Positions 1 to 8,493 of a DNA stretch of 64,000 nucleotides are shown one piece after another (position 1 is the stretch's first letter; the number at the start of each line of letters is the position of its first letter). The stretch is from Isoptericola jiangsuensis (GTDB taxonomy: Bacteria > Actinomycetota > Actinomycetes > Actinomycetales > Cellulomonadaceae), in NCBI RefSeq assembly GCF_002563715.1, contig NZ_PDJJ01000001.1, forward strand, positions 3,224,001 to 3,288,000. The letters are read 5' to 3'. The position numbers and the translations under genes were made by a program. The notes under the pieces were generated by a model. It was not told where the DNA came from, searched no databases, and worked only from the letters and a program-made list of their open reading frames with translations.

Positions 1-2373
1 GAGCGTCTCCTTGTGCTCGACGCCGAACCGCTGCTCCTCGTCGACGATGACCAGGCCGAGGTCCTTGAACCGCACGGAGCCGGTGATGAGGCGGTGGGTG
101 CCGATGACGACGTCGACCTTGCCGGTGCGCAGCCCCTCGATCGTGTCCTCGGACTCCTTGGCGCCCTGGAACCGGGACAGCGCCCGCACGGTGACGGGGA
201 ACCCGGCGTACCGCTCGGAGAACGTGTCGAAGTGCTGCTGCACGAGCAGGGTCGTGGGGACGAGGACGGCGACCTGCTTGCCGTCCTGCACCGCCTTGAA
301 CGCCGCCCGGATCGCGATCTCCGTCTTGCCGTAGCCGACGTCGCCGCAGATCAGGCGGTCCATCGGCACGGACTTCTCCATGTCGGCCTTGACCTCGTCG
401 ATGGTGGACAGCTGGTCGGGCGTCTCGACGTACGCGAACGCGTCCTCCAGCTCACGCTGCCACGGGGTGTCCGGGCCGAACGCGTGCCCCTCGGTGGCCA
501 TGCGCGCCGAGTACAGGCGGATGAGCTCGCCCGCGATCTCCTTGACGTGCTTGCGGGCCCTCGCCTTGGTGTTCTTCCAGTCGGCGCCGCCCATCTTCGA
601 CAGCGACGGCGACTCGCCGCCGGTGTACTTGGTGACCTGGTCGAGCTGGTCCATGGGGACGAACAGCCGGTCGCCCGGCTGCCCGCGCTTGGAGGAGGCG
701 TACTCGATGACGAGGTACTCGCGGGTCGCCGCGTTCGCGCCCGCGCCGAGGGTGCGCTGCACCATCTCCTCGAACCGGCCGACGCCGTGCTGCTCGTGCA
801 CCACGAAGTCGCCCGCCTTGAGCTGGAGCGGGTCGACGACGTTGCGACGCCGCGACGGCATCTTGCGCATGTCCCGCGTGGTGGAGCCCTGCCGACCGGT
901 GAGGTCGGCCTCGCTGAACACGGCGAGCCGCAGCTCCGGCGCGACGAAGCCCTTGCCCACCAGCGCCGGCACGACGTGCACGACACCGCCCTCGGGGGCG
1001 TCGGTGAGGTCCGTGGACAGCCGGGCGGCCGTGTCCGCCGCGCCGAGCTGCTCCACCATGCGGCGCGCGGGGCCGGGGCCCTCGGTCGTCAGCACCAGGC
1101 TCCACCCGGCGCGCTGGAGGCCCTTGACGTCGTCCAGGGCGCGGGCCACGTCCCCGCGGTAGGACTCGACGTCGCGGGCGGCGACCGTGATGGTCGTGCC
1201 GTCGGCGCCCGTGGTCACGGGCTCCGGGGCCGTGCCGTCGGCGGCGGTCGCGGCGGCCTCGGCCGCGTCCAGGGAGAACGCGGACAGCGTCCACCAGCCC
1301 AGCCCGCGCCGCGCCGCCACGTCCCGGGTCTCGGAGAACGTCGCGAACGACGCCGCCGACAGGTCGATCGGGCTGTCCGCCCCCGCGACCGCCGACGTCC
1401 ACGCGGCCGCGAGGAACTCCTCGGTCGTCGCGACGAGGTCGTGCGCGCGCCGCCGCACCCGCTCCGGCTCGTCCAGGACCAGCAGCGCGTCGTCCGCGAC
1501 CAGCTCCAGCACCGGACGCATCCGGTCCACCAGCACGGGTGCGAGGGACTCCATGCCCTCCACCGCGATCCCGGCGGCCAGCTTGTCCAGCATGTCCGTG
1601 GCGCCCGGCAGCTGCGCGACCCGCGACGCCGCCCGCTCCCGCACCGCGTCCGTCAGCAGGATCTCCCGGCACGGCGGCGCCCACAGGCCGTGGTCCGCGA
1701 TCTCCAGCGACCGCTGGTCCGCCACGGAGAACCAGCGGATCTCCGTGACCTCGTCGCCCCAGAACTCGATGCGCAGCGGGTGGTCCTCCGTCGGCGGGAA
1801 CACGTCGAGGATGCCGCCGCGCACCGCGAACTCGCCACGCCGCTCGACCATGTCCACCCGGCTGTAGGCGGCCGCGACGAGCGCGTCGCCCACCGCGGTG
1901 AGGTCCGCCGTCTGCCCGGTCGACAGCTCGACCGGGACGAGCTCGCCGAGGCCGTCCACGACGGGCTGCAGCAGCGCCCGCACCGGCATCACCAGCACGC
2001 GCACGGGACCCGCCTGCCCGGCCTCCGCCGTCGGGTGCGCCAGCCGCCGGAACACCGCCAGGCGCTTCGCGACCGTGTCCGCCCGGGGCGACAACCGCTC
2101 GTGCGGCAGCGTCTCCCACGACGGCAGCACCGCGACCTCGTCCGAGCGCTCGTCCGGCAGGTAGGCGCGCACGCTCGCCGCCAGCTCGTCCGCGTCCCGT
2201 CCCGTCGCCGTCACCACCACCAGCGGACGACGACGCGACGCCGCCGCCAGGAGGGGCGCGCGCACGCCCTTCGGGCCGACGACGTCCACCTCGCCGCGGC
2301 TCGGGATGGCCTCCAGCGCGGCCGCCGCACCGGGGTCGGCGAGCAGGGCGGGGACGATTCCGGTGAGATTCAT
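1..2373 (-). CDS. mfd: Transcription-repair coupling factor Mfd (N-terminal part, cut by window edge)
   Basis: Mfd is an ATP-driven translocase that displaces RNA polymerase stalled at DNA lesions and recruits UvrA. About 791 residues are visible; the C-terminus lies beyond the left edge. The ATG at 2373 follows an AAGGA ribosome site and gives MNLTGIVPALL. A UvrB-like N-terminal half is followed by the CarD-like polymerase-binding domain (KAGDFVVHEQHGVGRFEE, around residue 515), then the translocase core with Walker A GDVGYGKTE near residue 678 and the DEEQRFGV box just before the edge. The gene is transcribed away from the polysaccharide island. In many actinobacteria mfd lies close to glmU-prs-pth; here about 38 kb separates them. 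Identification is secure. Confidence 0.97.
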   Translation of the reverse strand, partial: MNLTGIVPALLADPGAAAALEAIPSRGEVDVVGPKGVRAPLLAAASRRRPLVVVTATGRDADELAASVRAYLPDERSDEVAVLPSWETLPHERLSPRADTVAKRLAVFRRLAHPTAEAGQAGPVRVLVMPVRALLQPVVDGLGELVPVELSTGQTADLTAVGDALVAAAYSRVDMVERRGEFAVRGGILDVFPPTEDHPLRIEFWGDEVTEIRWFSVADQRSLEIADHGLWAPPCREILLTDAVRERAASRVAQLPGATDMLDKLAAGIAVEGMESLAPVLVDRMRPVLELVADDALLVLDEPERVRRRAHDLVATTEEFLAAAWTSAVAGADSPIDLSAASFATFSETRDVAARRGLGWWTLSAFSLDAAEAAATAADGTAPEPVTTGADGTTITVAARDVESYRGDVARALDDVKGLQRAGWSLVLTTEGPGPARRMVEQLGAADTAARLSTDLTDAPEGGVVHVVPALVGKGFVAPELRLAVFSEADLTGRQGSTTRDMRKMPSRRRNVVDPLQLKAGDFVVHEQHGVGRFEEMVQRTLGAGANAATREYLVIEYASSKRGQPGDRLFVPMDQLDQVTKYTGGESPSLSKMGGADWKNTKARARKHVKEIAGELIRLYSARMATEGHAFGPDTPWQRELEDAFAYVETPDQLSTIDEVKADMEKSVPMDRLICGDVGYGKTEIAIRAAFKAVQDGKQVAVLVPTTLLVQQHFDTFSERYAGFPVTVRALSRFQGAKESEDTIEGLRTGKVDVVIGTHRLITGSVRFKDLGLVIVDEEQRFGVEHKETL

Positions 2374-2493
2374 TCCAGGTCCTTCGGGCGCACGACGACG
2401 GGCCCACCTCACCCCGGGACGGGGTGTGCGGGCTTGCCGTCCCAGGGTACGCCGGGCCACCGACCCTCCGACGGGGCCGCGGACGGGCCGGAC

Positions 2494-2551
2494 TTCACCC
2501 GGGCGCGGCCCTGTTTCATCCTCCCCGCCCGACGCCGCACGATGCCAGTCT
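2494..2551 (+). promoter_or_regulatory. Island promoter 1: TTCACCC/TTCATCC direct repeat plus -10 box
   Basis: TTCACCC at 2494 and TTCATCC at 2515 are direct repeats 21 nt apart. A -10-like CAGTCT starts at 2546, 31 nt after the second box and 13 nt before the ATG at 2559, so the transcript would be essentially leaderless. It belongs to the recurrent island promoter architecture; here the box-to--10 distance is about one helical turn shorter than in most others. Confidence 0.55.
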
Positions 2552-2558
2552 GGGGAGC

Positions 2559-3760
2559 ATGTCGACGCCGTCGGACCCGGCCGCGCCCGAGACGAAGCCC
2601 CGCTTCCACTCGGTCGACGCGCTCCGCGGCGTCGCGGCGCTCGCCGTGGTGCTGTTCCACCTGCTGCGCAACTCCCCGCAGGCCGACACACTCGCCGCGA
2701 CCTTCCCGGCCCCGTACGTGACGGCGTCGGACTACGCCCGCGGCGGCGTCGCCGTGTTCTTCGTCCTCTCCGGGCTCGTCATCACCTACACGGTGCGCGA
2801 CCTCGGCCGCCGACCCCGCGACGCGCTGCGGTACTCGGCTCGCCGGCAGCTGCGCCTCGACCCGCCGTACTGGGCGATGATGGCCGTCGTCCTGGCGATC
2901 GCGGCGGCCGAACGTCTCGTGCCGGGCCTGGACTACCGGTCGATCGGCGCGGCCGACGTGGCGGCCAACGCCGTCTACGTCCAGGGGTTCGCCGCGGCGA
3001 CGCCGGTGCTCGCCGTCGCTTGGACGCTGTGCCTGGAGGTGCAGTTCTACCTCGTGATCGTGCTGCTGGTGCTCCTGGCCGGTCGCCTGCCCCACGGCGA
3101 CGACGTCACCGCGCGCCGTCGGACGGTGCGGTGGACCGCGTGGACGCTCGGCGCCGCCTCGCTGGTGCTCCTCGCGACGGGGACGAGCACCGGGCCGTGG
3201 TTCCTCGGCACCTGGTGGATGTTCTGCCTCGGGGCGACCGTGGCGTGGTACCTCGTCGGCGACGTCGGCCCCGCCACGCTCGGCGTCGCCCTGGGCGTCG
3301 TCGCCCTCGCCGTCGCGGTCGAGACCGCGACAGGGGCGGCCGACCCGTGGCGCACCGAGTGGTTCGCCTGGACGACGGCGGCGCTCCTCGCCGTCCTCGT
3401 CGCCACCGGCCGGCTCGGGGTGCGGCCCTGGGGCTGGCTGATCTTCCTCGGGACGATCTCCTACTCCCTCTACCTCGTGCACCTGCCGTCATCGACACCG
3501 TGATGGCCGCCGCCTACAAGGTGCTCGGTGACGGCCCCGGTCCCGCGCTGGCGGCCTACGCCGTGGGTCTCGGGGCCGCCGTCGGCGCCGCCGTGCTGCT
3601 GCACCGCTGGGTCGAGCGGCCCGCGATCCGGCTGTCGCGCGCGCTGACCACGGGCAGCCGGGCCGAGGTGTCGGCCCGCGTGACGGCGTTCGCGGGCCGG
3701 TGGCGGCCGTCCGTCGCGCTGCGCCGGTCCCCCGGCCCCGCGGCACCGGACGAGGCGTAA
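2559..3760 (+). CDS. Acyltransferase-3 family membrane protein, interrupted by an apparent 1-nt frameshift
   Basis: Integral-membrane O-acyltransferase of the OafA/acyltransferase-3 family, which transfers acyl (often acetyl) groups to surface polysaccharides. The ATG at 2559 gives MSTPSDPAAPETKPRFHSVDALRGVAALAV, with the family HSVDALRGVAALAVVLFH opening and ten or so hydrophobic segments. The frame reaches a TGA at 3501-3503 right after SYSLYLVHLP. The normal continuation (VIDTVMAAAYKVLGDG, ending ERPAIRLSR) is present in the -1 frame and runs to 3760. One missing base near 3486-3488 would restore a protein of about 400 residues. It could be a real mutation that inactivates the last helices, or a base-calling error in a C/G run. 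It is the first gene of the island. Confidence 0.8.
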
Positions 3761-3779
3761 CGCCGGCCCTGCGCCCACG

Positions 3780-3825
3780 TTCACCCGCCCTCGGCGAGGC
3801 GGCGCCCGCAGGCCGCCGATAGCCT
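3780..3825 (+). promoter_or_regulatory. Island promoter 2: TTCACCC box plus TAGCCT -10
   Basis: A single TTCACCC at 3780 lies 40 nt upstream of TAGCCT at 3820. I see no good second copy 21 nt upstream. The predicted transcription start is near 3832, so this transcript, unlike most in the island, would have a leader of about 200 nt before the ATG at 4029. Confidence 0.5.
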
Positions 3826-4028
3826 CGAGGAGAACCCCCGTCCGCAGGACGGCCCGGCTCCGGGTCGCTCACCGGACGGCACGGACCACGGCGAGGACGC
3901 CGGACGTCGTGCCACGGGGCGCTCGTGACGGAGCGAGCCGGGAGCGGACCTGCCGCCCCCGCACCGGGCCGTCGGTCGCGCCCCCGGCCGGCTCGCCGGC
4001 CCGCGCCGGCGAGCACGACGAGGGAACG
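3826..4028 (+). other. Long 5' leader of the GMC oxidoreductase gene
   Basis: Between the predicted transcription start and the ATG at 4029 lie about 200 nt with no convincing gene. A small perfect hairpin (CCGTCC-GCA-GGACGG, 3838-3852) sits at its start. In-frame upstream codons could give a longer protein from 3909, but that extension (PRGARDGASRERTCRP...) looks non-coding and has no family similarity I recognise. I recognise no known riboswitch. Confidence 0.35.
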
Positions 4029-5597
4029 ATGCTGGTCACGAGCGACGCGGAGCTGCCCGACCTGAGCCGGACCGACGTGTGCGTCGTCGGCGGCGGGGCG
4101 GCCGGGATCGCGCTGGCCACCGAGCTCGCCGGGAGCGGGCTGCGCGTGGTCGTCCTCGAGGAGGGCGGGCCGACCGCGGACACCGCGCAGCGCGAGGCGT
4201 ACGAGGTCGCCCCGGGCGCGCCGCCCACCCTGGGGACGGCGGGCGGACGACGGCTCTTCCTCGGCGGCAACTCCAACCACTGGTACGGCAACTGCCGCCC
4301 CCTCGACCGGGAGGACTTCGCCGCCCGCCCCTGGATCCCCGGCAGCGGGTGGCCGATCACCCGCGACGACCTCGACCCCCACTACCGCCGCGCCCAGGAG
4401 CTCTGCGGGCTCGGCGACCTGCGGACCTACGAACCGGACCGGGTGGCCCAGGCGCTGGCGCGCCGTCACGGGCCCGCGCTGCTGGACTCCGCCACCCTGG
4501 AGACGCGGATCGAGCAGACCACGCCCGAGTTCAGCCTCGCCGTGCTGCACGCCCGCACCCTGCGCCGGTCGCGCGACGTCGTCGTCCTGCTGGGCGTCCA
4601 CGTGACCGGCCTGGAGCGGGGGCGCTGCGGCGGTGTGCGCCGGGTGCGCGCCGTCCGGGCGTCCGGCGAGACCCTGACCGTCACCGCACGGCGCTACGTC
4701 CTGGCGGCGGGCGGCATCGAGAACGCGAAGATCCTGCTCGCCTCGCCGGGCGTGCCCGACGGCGCGACCCGCGACAACGTCGGCCGCTACTTCCAGGAGC
4801 ACTGGTACTACGTCTTCGACGCGTTGCTGCCCGACCGCGACAACCTGCGGCTCTACCACGTGGGCCGCGGCCGCCACGTCGACGAGCTCGGCGACCGACG
4901 GCAGCGGATCGACGGCGCGCACGTCTGGGCACAGCTCGTGCTCGCCGCGGACGTCCTCGCCGAGCACCGCCTCCCCGGCCTGGCGGTGTGGTTCCAGGAC
5001 GGCGGCGCCCCGGCGGCGCTGCGTGCCCTCAAGCACGCGCCACGACGACCCGGCCCCCTCCTCGCGGCCGCGGCGGGCGTCGCGCGACGGCCCGGGCACG
5101 TCGCGGGCTACGGCGCCCGCCGGCTCCTGCGCCACCCCAACCCGTCGCGGCGGCTCGCGATGATCGCCCAGATCGAGCAGGTGCCGGACCCCGCGAGCAG
5201 GCTCCGCCTCACCGACGCCCGCGACCCGTGGGGGCGGCCGCACGTGGCGCTCGACACCCGGCTCGACGCGACGCAGCGGGCGGACCACGCCACGGCGCTG
5301 CGCCTCGCGGGTCGCGCGCTGGGCGTCGACGGCGACGCCCTCGCCTCCTCGATGCAGGACAAGTACGCCGCGGGCGACCTCGGCTTCTACTTCCACCACA
5401 CCGGCACCACCCGGATGGGACGCGACCCGGCGGGCAGCGTCGTCGACCGGCACTGCCGGGTGCACGGGACGGACAACCTGTACGTCGTGGGGAGCTCGGT
5501 GTTCCCCACCAGCGGCACCGCCGAGCCCACGCTCACCGTCGTGGCGCTCGCCGCCCGGCTCGCGGACCACCTCGTGTCCCTCGGCCGGGTGGGGTGA
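4029..5597 (+). CDS. GMC-family FAD-dependent oxidoreductase
   Basis: Flavoprotein of the glucose-methanol-choline oxidoreductase family, 522 residues, acting on an alcohol or sugar substrate that cannot be named from sequence. The N-terminus has the dinucleotide-binding motif VCVVGGGAAGIALATELAGSG and the acidic end of the second strand (VVVLEEGG). The C-terminus has the family GTTRMG and NLYVVGSSVFPTSGTAEPT motifs with catalytic-region histidines (FYFHHTG). The ATG at 4029 follows GAGGGA at good spacing and puts the GxGxxG motif at the expected place near the N-terminus. It lies in the island between an acyltransferase and the convergent GDP-sugar genes, so oxidation of a polysaccharide sugar is plausible but inferred. 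Confidence 0.85.
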   Translation: MLVTSDAELPDLSRTDVCVVGGGAAGIALATELAGSGLRVVVLEEGGPTADTAQREAYEVAPGAPPTLGTAGGRRLFLGGNSNHWYGNCRPLDREDFAARPWIPGSGWPITRDDLDPHYRRAQELCGLGDLRTYEPDRVAQALARRHGPALLDSATLETRIEQTTPEFSLAVLHARTLRRSRDVVVLLGVHVTGLERGRCGGVRRVRAVRASGETLTVTARRYVLAAGGIENAKILLASPGVPDGATRDNVGRYFQEHWYYVFDALLPDRDNLRLYHVGRGRHVDELGDRRQRIDGAHVWAQLVLAADVLAEHRLPGLAVWFQDGGAPAALRALKHAPRRPGPLLAAAAGVARRPGHVAGYGARRLLRHPNPSRRLAMIAQIEQVPDPASRLRLTDARDPWGRPHVALDTRLDATQRADHATALRLAGRALGVDGDALASSMQDKYAAGDLGFYFHHTGTTRMGRDPAGSVVDRHCRVHGTDNLYVVGSSVFPTSGTAEPTLTVVALAARLADHLVSLGRVG

Positions 5598-5615
5598 CCC
5601 CGCCCGGCCCCGGCG

Positions 5616-6575
5616 TCAGACCGCGAGCAGCTCCAGGTCGTGCCGCACCATGCGGGCGACGATCTCCTCGAACGCGACCGTCGGCCGCCAGCCCAGCACC
5701 CGCTCGGCACGCGCGGGGTCGCCCACCTGCAGGGCGGGATCGACCGGGCGGACGAACCGCGGGTCGATCTCCACCCGGTCGCGCCAGTCGTCGACCCCGG
5801 CCGCCGCGAACGCCGCCGCGACGAACTCCTCCACGGAGTGCGTCCGCCCGGTCGCCACCACGAAGTCGTCCGCGACGTCGTGCCGCGCCGCGCGGACCAT
5901 CGCGTCGACGTACTCCGGGGCCCAGCCCCAGTCCCGCCGGGCCGCGAGGTTCCCGAGCGCCAGCGTGCCGCCACCGTCGTGCGCGATCCGCGCCACCTGC
6001 GCCGTGATCTTGCGCGTGACGAACGTCGTCGGACGCCGCGGCGACTCGTGGTTGTACAGGACGCACGACGACACCCCGAGCCCCCGGGACCGGAACACCG
6101 CCGCCATCTGGTGGGCGTACGCCTTCGCCGCCCCGTAGGGCGACACGGGACGCACCGGCGTGGACTCGTCCTGTGGGGACCGGACCGGCGAGCCGAAGAT
6201 CTCCGCGCTGGACGCCTGGACCACGCGCACCGGCGACCCCGTGCGCTCCTGCGCCGCCCACGACGCCTCGAACAGCGCGACCGCACCGAGGCCCGACACC
6301 TCGCCCGTCAGCACCGGCTGCTCCCACGACTGCGCGACCGAACTCACCCCGCCGAGGTTGTAGACCTCCGACGGGCCGACGGCCCGCACGAGCGCGGCGA
6401 GACCGTCCCGGTCGCGCAGGTCGCCCTCGTGGAGCGTCACCTCCGCCGGGAGGGACGCGGGACGGCCGTCACCGCGCGTCACCAGGCCGTGGACCTCGCA
6501 GCCCTCGGCGACCAACCGTTCCGCCAGGTACGACCCGTCCTGGCCCGTGACACCCGTGACGAGCGCGACCGTCAC
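5616..6575 (-). CDS. GDP-mannose 4,6-dehydratase-like SDR epimerase/dehydratase (paralogue)
   Basis: Extended short-chain dehydrogenase, 319 residues, with NAD(P)-binding TGVTGQDGSYLAERL at the N-terminus, a SSAEIFG active-site strand, and the YGAAK catalytic Tyr-Lys pair. NHESPRRPTTFVTRKI is a GDP-mannose dehydratase signature. Its GTG start at 6575 abuts the TGA of the upstream dehydratase with no gap, so the two are translationally coupled. With a dedicated dehydratase next door, this copy may reduce or epimerise the 4-keto intermediate (giving GDP-rhamnose, -fucose or -talose type products) or be a second dehydratase. Sequence alone does not decide. Confidence 0.8.
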   Translation of the reverse strand: MTVALVTGVTGQDGSYLAERLVAEGCEVHGLVTRGDGRPASLPAEVTLHEGDLRDRDGLAALVRAVGPSEVYNLGGVSSVAQSWEQPVLTGEVSGLGAVALFEASWAAQERTGSPVRVVQASSAEIFGSPVRSPQDESTPVRPVSPYGAAKAYAHQMAAVFRSRGLGVSSCVLYNHESPRRPTTFVTRKITAQVARIAHDGGGTLALGNLAARRDWGWAPEYVDAMVRAARHDVADDFVVATGRTHSVEEFVAAAFAAAGVDDWRDRVEIDPRFVRPVDPALQVGDPARAERVLGWRPTVAFEEIVARMVRHDLELLAV

Positions 6576-7562
<987 letters not shown>

Positions 7563-7634
7563 GTCCGTCCGCCCATCCGCGTCGATCCTGCGGCGCCGCC
7601 ACGCGCGGCCCGCTCGGCTGTGGAAACACCAGTC

Positions 7635-7701
7635 ACACTAGACACGGCACCCCGCGAGCGGACCCCTGCGCCCGGGTGAACTGCCGCCCCGGCCGGGTGA
7701 A
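7635..7701 (-). promoter_or_regulatory. Island promoter 3: TTCACCC pair plus TAGTGT -10 (for gmd)
   Basis: On the minus strand, perfect TTCACCC boxes start at 7701 and 7680, exactly 21 nt apart. A TAGTGT -10 box starts at 7640, 40 nt after the second box. The transcript would carry a leader of about 65 nt before the gmd ATG. This is one of the two cleanest examples of the motif. Confidence 0.62.
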
Positions 7702-7737
7702 TCCACCGCGGCCCGCGACCCGCACCGGAGCCCCGAA

Positions 7738-7782
7738 TTCACCCCTCCAGCCATCGACCCCCCGGCGACGGCCGACGACAAT
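7738..7782 (+). promoter_or_regulatory. Island promoter 4: TTCACCC box plus GACAAT -10 (for the PAP2 gene)
   Basis: TTCACCC at 7738 lies 39 nt upstream of GACAAT at 7777. The -10 box starts 13 nt before the GTG start at 7790, predicting a leaderless mRNA. It is divergent to island promoter 3, and the two share a 227-nt intergenic region. Confidence 0.5.
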
Positions 7783-7789
7783 CACAGGT

Positions 7790-8464
7790 GTGACGACACG
7801 GCCGGGGGGGCGTGCACGGGACCTGCTGCGAGCCGCTGCGCTCGCGGTCACCTTCGCGCTCCTGTACGTCGTGGGGGTCCTCAGTCCGTGGGGGCAGCGC
7901 GCCGACGAGTTCCTGCTCGGGTTCGTCGCCGGACGCCTCGGGCTGCCCGGGCCCGTCGCCGGGATCGTGCGCGAGGCCGTCGTCGTCGCCCTCGCGGCGC
8001 TCGTCGTCGCCCTGGGCCTGCTCGCGCTGCGCCACGGACGCTGGACCGCGACCGGCGGCATGGTGCTGCTCTGCCTCGCCGCGCCCGCGCTCAGCGTCTG
8101 GCTGCGCGACGTCCTGCTGGCGCGCCCGTTCCACGACGAGACCTACGGCTACGCGTACAACACCTACCCCAGCACCCACGTCACCGCCGTCGCGGTCCTC
8201 GGCGTCGCGGTCCTCGTGCTGTGGCCGTCGCGCACCCTGCGCCGGCACACCGTGGTCCGCCGCACCGTGCTCGCCGTCGTCGTCCTCGCCTGCCTCGCCA
8301 ACGTCGTGGCGTTCGCCCACCGGCCGGCCGACGTCGTCGGGTCCCTCCTGCTCGTCGCGAGCCTCGCATCGTTGCTCGCAGCAGCGATGCCGGGCACGTT
8401 CCGCCCGGCGCGGCGGCGATTTCACCCGGCACCCCAGGAGAGTTCACCCGTACCCGCCGACTGA
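7790..8464 (+). CDS. PAP2-superfamily membrane phosphatase
   Basis: Membrane phosphatase of the PAP2/acid phosphatase superfamily, 224 residues. It has several hydrophobic helices and the three family motifs in order: RDVLLARP, YPSTHVTA (Thr in place of the usual Gly of PSGH), and the final H-RPADVVGS. In polysaccharide clusters such enzymes can dephosphorylate polyprenyl (pyro)phosphate and so recycle the lipid carrier; that role is inferred. The GTG at 7790 is chosen because it follows the -10 box at leaderless spacing and directly precedes the first conserved region; upstream in-frame sequence looks non-coding. Confidence 0.75.
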   Translation: MTTRPGGRARDLLRAAALAVTFALLYVVGVLSPWGQRADEFLLGFVAGRLGLPGPVAGIVREAVVVALAALVVALGLLALRHGRWTATGGMVLLCLAAPALSVWLRDVLLARPFHDETYGYAYNTYPSTHVTAVAVLGVAVLVLWPSRTLRRHTVVRRTVLAVVVLACLANVVAFAHRPADVVGSLLLVASLASLLAAAMPGTFRPARRRFHPAPQESSPVPAD

Positions 8465-8487
8465 GCCGCTCACCCGCGGCGTAGCGT
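8421..8487 (+). promoter_or_regulatory. Island promoter 5: double TTCACCC plus TAGCGT -10
   Basis: Perfect TTCACCC boxes at 8421 and 8443 (22 nt apart) lie 61 and 39 nt upstream of TAGCGT at 8482, which starts 12 nt before the ATG at 8494. A third, weaker CTCACCC sits at 8469. The first box overlaps the end of the PAP2 gene, so this promoter lies partly inside the upstream coding sequence. A leaderless transcript is predicted. Confidence 0.6.
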
Positions 8488-8493
8488 CCTGAC

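Noticed and set aside
13-2721. Very long open frame (902 codons) on the plus strand opposite mfd
   Set aside because: Arg/Pro/Gly-rich shadow of a high-GC gene; the minus strand encodes an unmistakable Mfd in this stretch.
3480-3503. Programmed -1 ribosomal frameshift in the acyltransferase gene
   Set aside because: No X_XXY_YYZ slippery heptamer at the junction and no reason for programmed shifting in this family; mutation or sequencing error is simpler.
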